From Gammaproteobacteria bacterium (GTDB lineage Bacteria > Pseudomonadota > Gammaproteobacteria > Pseudomonadales > Azotimanducaceae): 40,154 bases of DNA. This document shows positions 8,366 to 16,584 of the stretch, piece by piece. The stretch spans positions 1 through 40,154 of the forward strand of contig JAJFKA010000076.1 in assembly GCA_021773555.1 (NCBI GenBank). The letters run 5' to 3'. Under the pieces are notes generated by a model, which saw only the letters and a list, made by a program, of their open reading frames with translations, was not told where the DNA came from and ran no database searches. Position numbers and translations under genes: made by a program. Each line of letters starts with the position of its first letter. Position 1 is the first letter of the stretch.

Positions 8366-9709
8366 TCAGGCGCTGATAGCCGAGTCGGAATCCTCTCGAA
8401 ATCTCGCAAGCTTGTAGCGAAGTGTTCTCGGACTTATACCCAACCGTTCCGCAGCACCCTGCTTGCTACCGCCTTCAGCCCTGATGGCGTCCATAATCAA
8501 ATTTTGTTCCGTCGCGCGAAGATCATCTTCCAGCGAACCGTTGTTCTCCTGTAACTCCTGCGCCACTAAAGGTTCGTCAATACTGCTGGCCGGACTCTCT
8601 TCAAAGCTAAAGTCAACTTCCGACAACACATTTCCAGCGCGAAGAATCATTGCTCGCTGCACAACATTTTCCAGCTCACGCACATTGCCTGGCCAATCGT
8701 GAGACTGCAGCTTACGCATCGCACCAGTATCCACAGAAATAAACTCGCCCGCCGAAAATCGGTCAACAAAGTGTTCCGTTAACGCAACGATATCCTTCGG
8801 TCGGTCACGTAATGGCGGCAGTTTCAATGGAAAAACGTTGAGACGATAATAGAGATCTTCGCGAAACTCGCCTGCGGAAACCGCCGCTCTCAGATTTCTG
8901 TTTGTCGTTGCCAGAACACGCACATTGAGGGGAATTGTGTCGCTCCCCCCCAGTCGCTCTACTTCTTTTTCCTGCAAAACCCTTAGCAGTTTTTCCTGAA
9001 TGCTAATGTCCAATTCAGAAATTTCGTCGAGCAAAAGTGTCCCGCCGTTTGCCTGCTCAAATTTTCCCGCGCGCGATCTGTATGCACCCGTAAATGCACC
9101 TTTCTCATAGCCAAACAGAATTGACTCCAGCATTGATTCGGGTATTGCCGCACAGTTAATTGCGACGAAGGGTGAATTCGCCCGACAGGAGTGATCGTGA
9201 ATGAATCTTGCGAACACCTCCTTTCCGGTACCTGACTCACCTGAGATCATTACCGTAGCATCGGAATCAGCCACTCGTTCAGCGAGTCTGAGAACATCTC
9301 GCGTATTCTGATCTTTTGCCAACACACCCGGATGACTTGGCGGCGGACAAGCAAACCGGCTGGCGACTTCGATGAGAACCTCGGCTTCAAATGGTTTGAC
9401 CAAATAATCAGCGGCGCCTTTCTGGATAGCGTTAACCGCCTGACCCACGGAACCGAATGCCGTAACCAATACAAATGGCATTTCCGGTTTCTTTTTGTGA
9501 AGTAGTCCCATCACCTCGTGACCATCAAGTCCTGGCATCTGCACATCGCTGATGACCAGCCTGAAGTCGAACTCATCGACCACCGTTAATGCTTCCTCTC
9601 CACAACTGGTACCGAGGGCGGAATAGCCCGCGAGTTCCAGGGTCTCGCACATTGCCTCGCGCAAACTATCGTCATCCTCAATCACCAGAACGATGGGTTG
9701 TTCATCCAT
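8366..9709 (-). CDS. fleR: FleR/FlrC, sigma-54-dependent flagellar response regulator
   Basis: FleR is the response regulator paired with FleS that activates the later sigma-54 flagellar genes. It has 447 residues. The receiver domain (about 5-120) has acidic residues EDDD at 11-14, phospho-acceptor Asp55 and Lys105. The AAA+ domain has Walker A GESGTGKE (157-164), the sigma-54 contact loop GAFTGA (204-209), Walker B GGTLLLDE and the [11 protein letters not shown] segment. A Fis-type helix-turn-helix closes the protein ([22 protein letters not shown]). The start overlaps the fleS stop by 8 bp. Confidence 0.95.
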   Translation of the reverse strand: MDEQPIVLVIEDDDSLREAMCETLELAGYSALGTSCGEEALTVVDEFDFRLVISDVQMPGLDGHEVMGLLHKKKPEMPFVLVTAFGSVGQAVNAIQKGAADYLVKPFEAEVLIEVASRFACPPPSHPGVLAKDQNTRDVLRLAERVADSDATVMISGESGTGKEVFARFIHDHSCRANSPFVAINCAAIPESMLESILFGYEKGAFTGAYRSRAGKFEQANGGTLLLDEISELDISIQEKLLRVLQEKEVERLGGSDTIPLNVRVLATTNRNLRAAVSAGEFREDLYYRLNVFPLKLPPLRDRPKDIVALTEHFVDRFSAGEFISVDTGAMRKLQSHDWPGNVRELENVVQRAMILRAGNVLSEVDFSFEESPASSIDEPLVAQELQENNGSLEDDLRATEQNLIMDAIRAEGGSKQGAAERLGISPRTLRYKLARFREDSDSAISA

Positions 9710-10943
9710 GTTGGGCTACCTTCTGTTCTTCAATCTGTGTGCCCGACTCACTCGTGTTACCTGAAACCCGTTTGTGTGAGGCTGTTTCAACATTCACCGC
9801 TGCGATGCTGAACCTGAAAAGTGCGCCACCCCCGGCAGGATTACTAGCGGTAACATCACCACCATGTTCCTTGGCGATAACTGCAGCAATTGCCAGACCA
9901 AGACCCGTGCCGTTCGTTCTCGTGGTAAAAAATGGATCAAATATTTTGTCTATAACGGCATCCGGTATTCCCGGCCCGTTATCCTTAACAACAAATTCAT
10001 AGCAGTCGGTAGTTTCGATAAGTTCAATCTCGACGATTGGCTGCTCCGTTAGTTGGATCGAATTTTCGATGATATTAACGAGCCCGGACAACAACGCCTC
10101 ACGGTTCCCCTTAATCCATAAATCGTTTCCAGGAAGTTTCATATTAACGATGCCATTTCGGGCCTCGGCTTGCGGCAACACTGTCGTCAGTAACTCTGCC
10201 ATCAATACCTGGGCGGAAAATCTGGAGGAGTTTCGCGTATCGCCACGAACAAACATCAACATCCCATCGATCAAACTTTCAATATGATGCAATCGATCGA
10301 TCACTTTTCTCGTAATCCGATCAAAGTTGCTCCCCCGCTGACCCTCGCTACTAAGATGAGAGGTGTATAGCAACGCCGAACTCAATGGTGTTCTCAGCTG
10401 ATGAGCCAGTCGCGCCGACATTTCACCAAGTGCGGACAATCGCTTCTCCCGATTGACCCATTCCTGCAAAGTGTAAAGTTCGGTAACGTCGGTCAATAAA
10501 ATTACCTGATGTCCCTGTGCGTCCAGTATTCGGTCGATCACTGACACTCGTTTACCGTTGTGAAATTTGTAGTCATGGCCGACGGTGTCGCGTTCCATGG
10601 CAAGTTCGGCCAAAATCTGCGGCCAGTTCTTGCCGATTAGCGACTTGCTAACGCCCAGTAACTCAACCGCTTCCGGATTCAGATCTCGCACAACGCCATA
10701 TTTATCAACAGTCACCACACCGCCGGGCAACACAGAAAGCAGGGCCGATAGGCGGTTAGCCAGTTTTTCCTTCTCCGCCAGTTCCTTGGTGCGCTCACTT
10801 CTCACCTGGGCCAGTTCTTCAGATAACTCGAAAACCCTGTTCTCCAGGCCACGATAGGATTCGCCAAGAGAGGAGGACATCTGGTTAAACATCTCGAACG
10901 CTGCCGCAAGATTCTCACTGGCGAGCGGTTGATTGGTCGTCAT
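9702..10943 (-). CDS. fleS: FleS/FlrB, soluble flagellar sensor histidine kinase
   Basis: FleS is the cytoplasmic kinase that phosphorylates FleR. The 413-residue protein has no membrane segment. A coiled coil covers about residues 30-65. A PAS domain follows (about 66-155, [26 protein letters not shown]). The histidine-phosphotransfer domain carries His181 in [17 protein letters not shown]. The ATPase domain has an N-box [10 protein letters not shown]1 DNGPGIP and G2 GTGLGLAI. It is translationally coupled to fleR, and a sigma-54-type promoter lies upstream at 11077-11093. An AAGGA directly abuts the ATG and a second GGA lies 9 bases upstream. Confidence 0.94.
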   Translation of the reverse strand: MTTNQPLASENLAAAFEMFNQMSSSLGESYRGLENRVFELSEELAQVRSERTKELAEKEKLANRLSALLSVLPGGVVTVDKYGVVRDLNPEAVELLGVSKSLIGKNWPQILAELAMERDTVGHDYKFHNGKRVSVIDRILDAQGHQVILLTDVTELYTLQEWVNREKRLSALGEMSARLAHQLRTPLSSALLYTSHLSSEGQRGSNFDRITRKVIDRLHHIESLIDGMLMFVRGDTRNSSRFSAQVLMAELLTTVLPQAEARNGIVNMKLPGNDLWIKGNREALLSGLVNIIENSIQLTEQPIVEIELIETTDCYEFVVKDNGPGIPDAVIDKIFDPFFTTRTNGTGLGLAIAAVIAKEHGGDVTASNPAGGGALFRFSIAAVNVETASHKRVSGNTSESGTQIEEQKVAQHG

Positions 10944-11076
10944 TCCTTTGCATCCATTGTTATGTCCTTCGCGTCAATTTTTTATCCAGCACCTTCGTTC
11001 ACAACTGATCTATTTCTGACGCCGGGATCGAAAACGCTCATTAAAACAGGCAATGCCGGATCACGATTACATAAAA

Positions 11077-11093
11077 TGCAATATCCATGCCGT
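11077..11093 (-). promoter_or_regulatory. Probable sigma-54 promoter of fleSR
   Basis: On the minus strand the sequence reads ACGGCATGGATATTGCA. It keeps the invariant GG and GC with the required 10-base spacing, and the -12 TTGCA is perfect; the -24 half deviates from TGGCAC. It begins 10 bp after the fleQ stop and places a start site near 11066, about 120 bases before fleS. Sigma-54 and FleQ control of fleSR is the known arrangement in Pseudomonas. Confidence 0.65.
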
Positions 11094-11102
11094 TTTAAAT
11101 TC

Positions 11103-12254
11103 CTAAGCGTGACTAACCCTGCAGATCGAATACTTGCGCATCTTCTCCACCAATGTGGTTCGTTGCAGGTTCAACATCTTTGCCGAATGGGCAACAACCC
11201 AATCAGACGTTTCGAGCGCTTCCCAGATGAGAGAAATTTCTATTTTTCGGAGTTGATCCTTGAGGTCTATGCCATGGGCAGGGATAAGGTCTGTCGCAAC
11301 ATGCTGGCTTCTGATGGCCACCGGACTCGCCAGATAGCCGTCTTCCTTCTGCCTCTGATTGTCATTCCCAAAATCCATCAGGTCAGACGAATCGTCACCG
11401 CTGTCGATTGGCTGTATCGGCTCCTGCATTTCTGCCTCAAGGCCAAAGTGTTCCGGGCGATAACACGACGGCAGGTCGCGCACCCTGATCACCTGAGAGG
11501 GGAACAAAACAGTCAGTCGTTCCAGCAGGTTGGAAAGCTCGCGGACATTTCCCGGCCATTCATGCTGCATCAATGTACGCACAACACAACCAGGCAGCTC
11601 AGGGGCGACACCGTGGTCGGCATTGAGTCTGGTACACAATTCTTCGATCAATGGCGGGATGTCTTCACGACGTTCTCGCAAAGGCGGGATTTCAATTGGG
11701 AATACATTGAGTCGGTAAAACAAATCCATGCGAAACTGGCCAGAGGCCACCAGAGAATCCAGGTCCTGATGCGTCGCCGCGATAACCCTGACATCGGCAG
11801 CTATCGAAGTCTCCCCACCAACACGCTCAAAGGTTCGCTCCTGCAAAACTCGCAATAACTTCACCTGCATATGCAAAGGCATATCGCCAATTTCATCGAG
11901 AAATAGTGTACCTCCGCGCGCCATCTCGAAACGCCCAACGCGAGACCGAACTGCACCGGTAAAAGCACCTTTTTCATGACCAAAGAGCTCCGATTCCAGT
12001 AATTCTTCGGGTATCGCGCCACAGTTAACGGGCACAAATGGTCTGCTGGCTCGACCGGAACGGGCATGTATGTTATGCGCGATAACTTCCTTGCCAGTGC
12101 CTGATTCACCCTGGATCAGCACTGTACTGTCAGAGTCCGACACAAGCTGGATCAGCCGGTCGATCGTTCCTATTGCGGGACTTTTCCCAACGAGGCGGGG
12201 GAAGGCTTGAGATGTTGGTGCGGCTGAGAGGGATCGTTCGGGGGAGGTTTCCAT
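11103..12254 (-). CDS. fleQ: FleQ/FlrA-type master flagellar activator lacking the N-terminal receiver-like domain
   Basis: FleQ/FlrA is the sigma-54 enhancer-binding protein at the top of the polar flagellar hierarchy. This 383-residue protein starts directly before the AAA+ domain. It has Walker A GESGTGKE (49-56), the GAFTGA loop (96-101), Walker B GGTLFLDE and WPGNVREL. A Fis-type helix-turn-helix ends in [12 protein letters not shown], the FleQ signature. The usual roughly 120-residue N-terminal FleQ domain is missing. ATG 12254 has AGGA 7 bases upstream; only an unsupported TTG at 12299 could extend it. The LFRS and KExxxRN motifs that bind c-di-GMP in P. aeruginosa FleQ read AFPR and KEVIAHN here. 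It lies between the fliD-fliS operon and fleSR, as expected. Confidence 0.9.
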   Translation of the reverse strand: METSPERSLSAAPTSQAFPRLVGKSPAIGTIDRLIQLVSDSDSTVLIQGESGTGKEVIAHNIHARSGRASRPFVPVNCGAIPEELLESELFGHEKGAFTGAVRSRVGRFEMARGGTLFLDEIGDMPLHMQVKLLRVLQERTFERVGGETSIAADVRVIAATHQDLDSLVASGQFRMDLFYRLNVFPIEIPPLRERREDIPPLIEELCTRLNADHGVAPELPGCVVRTLMQHEWPGNVRELSNLLERLTVLFPSQVIRVRDLPSCYRPEHFGLEAEMQEPIQPIDSGDDSSDLMDFGNDNQRQKEDGYLASPVAIRSQHVATDLIPAHGIDLKDQLRKIEISLIWEALETSDWVVAHSAKMLNLQRTTLVEKMRKYSICRVSHA

Positions 12255-12347
12255 AGCGTTTCCTGCAATCCGTTTTGTTAGTCGTCTTAATCGGGACAAC
12301 CAGTTTTAGGCACGCAGCAGGCAGCGTCAATTTACTTGATGTTAATA

Positions 12348-12373
12348 AACGTAAGAAACGTAACCCAACGTAA
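12348..12373 (-). promoter_or_regulatory. Three phased TTACGTT repeats upstream of fleQ (putative operator)
   Basis: AACGTAA occurs at 12348-12354, 12357-12363 and 12367-12373 (TTACGTT on the fleQ strand). The spacings are 9 and 10 bp, about one helical turn. The block lies 94 bp before the fleQ start codon in a 258-bp intergenic region that otherwise shows no clear promoter to me. A regulator binding one face of the helix is the natural reading; its identity is unknown. Confidence 0.5.
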
Positions 12374-12512
12374 CTAAATCCAGTGAAGTAGCTATTATTG
12401 GGAGGCAAACCGGTACTTAAGGTTACATAGCGCAGCCTAAAGCCGGATTTTCCAAACCCGGTTCGAGATTTTCAATGCAGTTCATAATCAATTCGGTGCT
12501 GGATTTATACGA

Positions 12513-13166
12513 TTAAGAGGTTCGTTGTCTGGCAACAATCCTCCTATGGTGCCGAAATACAAATTTTTCGAGCCAGTCTTCGACACCTGGACTCAGTCCA
12601 AGAAAACAAACCGTAAATCGTCGTTCTCCTTCGCCGAGGGTATTACAATCGACAACTTCACCAATCAACTTTAGCGGTTTTGGCAATTCATGCTGAATAA
12701 ATGCATCAATGGCGACTATCTGGTGATCAGCGGGCATGAATTCCCCCTCAAGCAAAGGGATATCCATTCCCCTTGCACTCAACCTGACAAGCCTTGTCTC
12801 TGGCATGCTCAGGGACTGACGCAACAACAGACTCTGTAACTCAAGGATAAGGTTTAGTTTCTGATCCAGGCGAGCCAGTTCAGGCATTAGTTCCGCAAAC
12901 TCTTCACTTTCGACCACATGATCGCCCAGCAGGTTTGTCACCTTGAGCAGGCTCTCGTTCGCCTTGTTAAACTGGTCCAGGTCAGTCGCGCACGGCTCAA
13001 CCGGGCTTAGGCTCCAATGCAAGGCCATCTCATCGGTATAATCCAGACAACTGTCAAAAGGATCCGTCAGAGCCGTATCTGCGCTAATCAGACTAGTTGT
13101 GTCTGGCTCAACGTGGTCGACGCTGTCGTTGGGTTTATCTGTATTGTCCGGGTCAGTAATCTTCAT
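12513..13166 (-). CDS. PilZ-like protein of the fliD operon, c-di-GMP signatures degenerate
   Basis: The 217-residue protein has an acidic, disordered N-terminus, a helical middle (about 65-115), and a C-terminal part that looks like a PilZ domain. That part has RLVRLSARGMDIPLL in place of the [D/N]xSxxG strand and ends DWLEKFVFRHHRRIVARQR, like the closing helix of PilZ proteins. The RxxxR motif and the Asp/Asn of the second motif, both needed for c-di-GMP, are not evident. A gene of similar kind follows fliS/fliT in several polar-flagellate gammaproteobacteria. It begins 4 bp after fliT and is in the same operon. A role as a protein-protein adaptor in flagellar assembly is inference. Confidence 0.6.
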   Translation of the reverse strand: MKITDPDNTDKPNDSVDHVEPDTTSLISADTALTDPFDSCLDYTDEMALHWSLSPVEPCATDLDQFNKANESLLKVTNLLGDHVVESEEFAELMPELARLDQKLNLILELQSLLLRQSLSMPETRLVRLSARGMDIPLLEGEFMPADHQIVAIDAFIQHELPKPLKLIGEVVDCNTLGEGERRFTVCFLGLSPGVEDWLEKFVFRHHRRIVARQRTS

Positions 13167-13170
13167 TCGC

Positions 13171-13518
13171 CTAAACCGTCCGGTACTGTTCTACAGCCTG
13201 TAAGCCGTAACGTATCTCTTCGGCCTGTAATCCGGTATTGGTTTTCGCCTCGACAACGAGTTTGACCAGGCGATCATTCATCGAAATCAACGCTTTGATG
13301 ACCGTGGCCACCGCTGGGCTATCTTCATCCAGCACCGGCATAGTGAAATAGTCGGTTAACTCCTGAACCCGTCTCGCTTCAAGTTCCGCTACCCGCTCCC
13401 ATTCTCCCTTGCCTGCGAGCAATATCATTTCTTCACAGGTACTGAGCAACGTCAGCGACCTTTGCCGCCTTTCATCATCCGCCATGATCAGCCGCTCGAA
13501 TATTCCTGATGACTCCAT
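13171..13518 (-). CDS. fliT: FliT-like flagellar chaperone (cap protein FliD)
   Basis: This small helical protein of 115 residues lies directly after fliS, where FliT-type export chaperones for FliD are found. It has an ERLIMADDERRQRSLTLLSTCEEMILLAGKGEWERVAELEARRVQEL helical hairpin, with the family's W-x-x-V/L-x-x-L-E-x-x-R pattern, then a second long helix. The ATG at 13518 shares bases with the fliS TGA, and GAGG lies 8 bases upstream; a GTG one codon earlier is also possible. FliT sequences are poorly conserved, so assignment leans on size, helicity and position. Confidence 0.75.
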   Translation of the reverse strand: MESSGIFERLIMADDERRQRSLTLLSTCEEMILLAGKGEWERVAELEARRVQELTDYFTMPVLDEDSPAVATVIKALISMNDRLVKLVVEAKTNTGLQAEEIRYGLQAVEQYRTV

Positions 13519-13913
13519 CACTGATCCCTCAGTTCCTCAGGGATTTCAGTCCAGGCCTGGTACACCGCTTTCAACAGTGATTTGACTTCATCAACAATCG
13601 ACGCGTCTGAATTCAGGTTTGCCTCCAGCAGTCGGTTTTCCATATAGTCGTAAAGTGCAACCAGATTCAAAGCGATCTCGCCGCCCTGGGCAAGATCCAC
13701 GCTCGCACGGAGATTGTCCACAATAGATATTACTCCAGAGATCTGCTGGCCCTTATCCCCGATATTCCCTTCGCTGATCGCGCGCGTCGCCATGGTCAAC
13801 TTATCCATGGCACCTTCAAGAAGCATCACAATCAACTGATGAGACGACGCGCCGTTGATGCCACTCTCTATTTTGACATTCTGGTAAGCGGAAAGAACGG
13901 TGTGTGTGTTCAT
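13518..13913 (-). CDS. fliS: FliS, flagellin export chaperone
   Basis: FliS binds the disordered C-terminus of flagellin and prevents its premature polymerisation. The 131-residue product matches the family length and pattern: MNTHTVLSAYQNVKIES, then HQLIVMLLEGAMDKLTMATRAISEGN, a central GxKGQQISGVISIVDNLRASVD and EIALNLVALYDYMENRLLEANL. It lies 35 bp after fliD and overlaps fliT, consistent with one operon. Confidence 0.95.
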   Translation of the reverse strand: MNTHTVLSAYQNVKIESGINGASSHQLIVMLLEGAMDKLTMATRAISEGNIGDKGQQISGVISIVDNLRASVDLAQGGEIALNLVALYDYMENRLLEANLNSDASIVDEVKSLLKAVYQAWTEIPEELRDQ

Positions 13914-13948
13914 GATTTAAGCCTTGAATCCATCGTGTTTAAAACGTC

Positions 13949-15994
13949 CTAGTTAGATGACAATCGGGTGCCGGGTAACGACGCCAGTGCAGAGGTAAGA
14001 AAAGAACCGGTGCTTTGCAACTGCGCTACCAGCGAATCCAAGGCGCTAAATTGCGCCCGATACCGCGCCTCGATAGTCTCCATGCGGAGACGATGACTGA
14101 CCAGATCCTCTTCAAGCGCTGCAAGACTGGCAGTGATGCCAGTTGTTCTTGCTGAGAGCAGTCCGTCATCAGACAACATGTCAGTGATAGTGCTATCGAT
14201 CACATCACCAATACCCCGGGAAAAACTGATCGAGCCGCGCGAACCTGTCGCGCCACCGGTAACACTAATCACCAGCCCATCTGCCGGTGAACCCGCGGCA
14301 CCCGTCAGCGCCTGCCCGTTACCCACGGCTGCGGTCCCACCAATAGTTCCAACCACATCCTGGCCGGTGGAACCGCTCGTTACGGTAAATCCAAGCGTCC
14401 CCGCTGTAAACGAATCAATACCGGTGACATTGACGCTGGATTCATTTCCATAACGATCCGATATTATCGAGAGACTATTCGAGCCCGCATCAAACACAAC
14501 ATCAACGACTATACCCGCTGAAAGAAATTCTGGTACTCCGTTCAACCTGGTCTTGATCTCCTGGGCCAGCGACTCGCCACTTGTGTACACACCCAGCGTC
14601 AGGCTGATTGCGCTGCCGGTTACGCCGTCGATTTCCACGGTTAGTGAATCGTTGGTGTCATCAATAGTGACCGAGCCGACACCAAAGTCCGGCAGGACAC
14701 TGTTTCCAACAAACGTCCCCTGCGTCGCAAGTTGCGTAATCTCAACAGCATGTAGACCTATTTCGGTAGCACTGCCGGCGCCTGCGAAACTGATAAAGTC
14801 ATCATCAATCTGACCAATCGCGGAAAACAATCCGGCGATAGATTCAAAATTTTCGTCAATGATGGTATCGAGTTTAGCTGTGTCAATTGTCAGGCTGCCA
14901 TTGACGTCAGTGGTGATACCTATTTCAGATAAGCTGGAAAATGTGGTGGACAAATTTTCCACGGGATTGTTAATAATCCGGCGAAGGCTGGATGCCGCGC
15001 TACGCAACGTCGCATCACCCAGCAGGATATTGCCCTGCTTCGAATCTGCATCGAAAGCAGACAGCTGATTTGCTACGGCGTTAAACGCACGGTAGCCATT
15101 AACTAATGTCTCTATGGCGCTTCTCACCGCCTGCACATCTTTGGTGACACTCAATGAAACCGGTGCTGCCGTAACCTGTTTTAAATTCAGTGTGATTCCG
15201 TCAATGACATCGGGTAATTCGTTGGATGCACTGGTGATAGCAAGCCCATTAACCGTTAGCTGGGCATCCTGGGCAGCGACTGTTTGCCCCAGATGAGTGG
15301 CCGCAGCGCTGAAGGACAGAGCGGAAAGGCCGCTAGCGTCAGTGTTGTTAGCGTCGCCATCATTGGTGACGACAAATTCCAGACTGTTCTCTGCGCCAGT
15401 CGCAACGGCGTTCACCAGCAACTTAAAACCAGAGCCATCGTTAACAATGACGGCAGCAACACCAGCATCGGCTTTGTTTATGGTGTCTCTGATCCCCTCA
15501 AGGGTGTTGTTTTCAGTATCGATGACGAAGGATGCTGTGCTGCTCTGCGCATTCTGCGTAAAGCTGTTGTATGTGTCTGTCCCTGCATCATAATCTGTGG
15601 TGCCAAACCGAACTGTAATCGTTCCGGTTCCGACAACATCAGTGACTGCCGAGTAGGCCTGACTCGCCAGCGAATGGCTGGTCGCGAGTGCTGAAACCGC
15701 GAGTGAGAATGTGCCGATCGCTGCAGAAGAATCGGCGCTCACAGAAATTGCCGCATCGTCGCTGACTACTGCGTTACGTTGCTGGAAGGTAGCGGCAGAT
15801 TTCGCCCCTGCAGCGGCCAATTGCAAGCCAGACAGCGCACCTTGAATGGTGCCATAGGCAGACAGTTCAGCCTGCAGTGCATTTTGCTGCCGGTTGATTC
15901 TTAGTTCTTTGGGCTGGCTCTCCGCCTGGATCAGTTGACTCACCAGACCTTCGATATCTAACCCTGATCCAATTCCTGTTGACGTGATCGGCAT
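13949..15994 (-). CDS. fliD: FliD, flagellar filament cap protein
   Basis: FliD caps the growing filament and folds incoming flagellin. At 681 residues it is on the long side. The N-terminus (MPITSTGIGSGLDIEGLVSQLIQAESQP) and C-terminus (ERMETIEARYRAQFSALDSLVAQLQSTGSFLTSALASL pattern) are typical. Internal segments around residues 150-215 and 410-520 look like flagellin hook-IN-type insert domains, which explains the size. An AGGAA lies upstream of the ATG, and a sigma-54 promoter lies at 16056-16072. Confidence 0.95.
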   Translation of the reverse strand: MPITSTGIGSGLDIEGLVSQLIQAESQPKELRINRQQNALQAELSAYGTIQGALSGLQLAAAGAKSAATFQQRNAVVSDDAAISVSADSSAAIGTFSLAVSALATSHSLASQAYSAVTDVVGTGTITVRFGTTDYDAGTDTYNSFTQNAQSSTASFVIDTENNTLEGIRDTINKADAGVAAVIVNDGSGFKLLVNAVATGAENSLEFVVTNDGDANNTDASGLSALSFSAAATHLGQTVAAQDAQLTVNGLAITSASNELPDVIDGITLNLKQVTAAPVSLSVTKDVQAVRSAIETLVNGYRAFNAVANQLSAFDADSKQGNILLGDATLRSAASSLRRIINNPVENLSTTFSSLSEIGITTDVNGSLTIDTAKLDTIIDENFESIAGLFSAIGQIDDDFISFAGAGSATEIGLHAVEITQLATQGTFVGNSVLPDFGVGSVTIDDTNDSLTVEIDGVTGSAISLTLGVYTSGESLAQEIKTRLNGVPEFLSAGIVVDVVFDAGSNSLSIISDRYGNESSVNVTGIDSFTAGTLGFTVTSGSTGQDVVGTIGGTAAVGNGQALTGAAGSPADGLVISVTGGATGSRGSISFSRGIGDVIDSTITDMLSDDGLLSARTTGITASLAALEEDLVSHRLRMETIEARYRAQFSALDSLVAQLQSTGSFLTSALASLPGTRLSSN

Positions 15995-16055
15995 GATCTA
16001 TTTCCTGTATATCCCCATTGAGCTCTTAATTTATGCACAATGCGCCGGATTAAAA

Positions 16056-16072
16056 TGCAAGCCGTATGCCAA
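16056..16072 (-). promoter_or_regulatory. Sigma-54 promoter of fliD
   Basis: On the minus strand the motif is TTGGCATACGGCTTGCA. It has TTGGCA at -24 and a perfect TTGCA at -12 with the GG-N10-GC spacing. It lies in the 97-bp gap between flaG and fliD and predicts a start near 16045, about 50 bases before the fliD ATG. It probably drives fliD-fliS-fliT and the PilZ-like gene. Confidence 0.8.
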
Positions 16073-16091
16073 CCTTCGAGTCGCCGAAATA

Positions 16092-16451
16092 TCATGCCTC
16101 ACTTTTAACGAGCAATCCCTTGATTGGGTCGGCACTTTTTGCAGATATGTGACGCGAGATTGCCTTGAGCTCAGCCGCCGGTATGTGCCGAATCGTCTGG
16201 CCTGTGTGGCTGTCAACCACAGTCACGCGTTGAAGTCCTGTAGAGTCATCCACGTAAAGATGGACCTCCCTGCTGATGCTTTGAACGTAGTTTGACACCG
16301 TGTTGACCGCCGCAAGTAAGGAATTCGGATGCTCGCCATCCAGGCTTGAATCCGTTTTAGAATCGGTTGAGTTGCCGGTATCGGCAACAGATTGCCGCTT
16401 GTAGCTCGTGCTCGCTCGCCCGGAAGATGTCGTTGGTATCTTGGAAATCAC
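16092..16451 (-). CDS. flaG: FlaG family protein
   Basis: FlaG proteins are small products next to flagellin in polar flagellates; loss of FlaG in some species alters filament length. The C-terminal half is typical (LHLYVDDSTG-like strand VHLYVDDSTGLQRVTVVDSHTGQTIRHIPAAELKAI). The N-terminal 45 residues are Ser/Thr-rich and disordered. I take GTG 16451, giving 119 residues, because the protein then begins M-ISKIP; a TTG at 16475 would add 8 residues and has no Shine-Dalgarno. Neither start has a strong ribosome-binding site. I see no promoter of its own, so it may depend on read-through from fliC. Confidence 0.82.
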   Translation of the reverse strand: MISKIPTTSSGRASTSYKRQSVADTGNSTDSKTDSSLDGEHPNSLLAAVNTVSNYVQSISREVHLYVDDSTGLQRVTVVDSHTGQTIRHIPAAELKAISRHISAKSADPIKGLLVKSEA

Positions 16452-16544
16452 GCTCGGTATCCGTAAAAAAACCAATACAAATCGCGCATCAAGGCGTCAA
16501 CCTCAACGGCCGACCAGCCACCTCAATCCGAAGAAGATAAAAGA

Positions 16545-16573
16545 ATGAGTGGCCAGGAGAACTGGCCACTCAT
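16545..16573 (-). terminator. Rho-independent terminator after fliC
   Basis: A perfect 12-bp stem (ATGAGTGGCCAG with CTGGCCACTCAT) has a five-base loop. It starts 12 bp after the fliC stop, and a T-rich run (TCTTTTATCTTCTT) follows on the minus strand. This would stop most flagellin transcripts before flaG. Confidence 0.88.
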
Positions 16574-16584
16574 TACAGTTAGTG

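Noticed and set aside
8341-8480. Search for a sigma-54 promoter of fliE in the fleR-fliE gap and the end of fleR
   Set aside because: No GG-N10-GC pair with a reasonable -24/-12 match was found on the minus strand.
12300-12512. A frameshifted remnant of the FleQ N-terminal domain upstream of fleQ
   Set aside because: The region is too short for the domain, and no frame shows receiver-like sequence.
14133-14453. Long plus-strand open frames inside fliD, flgK, fliI and other genes
   Set aside because: They run antisense to clearly conserved flagellar genes, have no family resemblance and reflect codon bias of the true strand.
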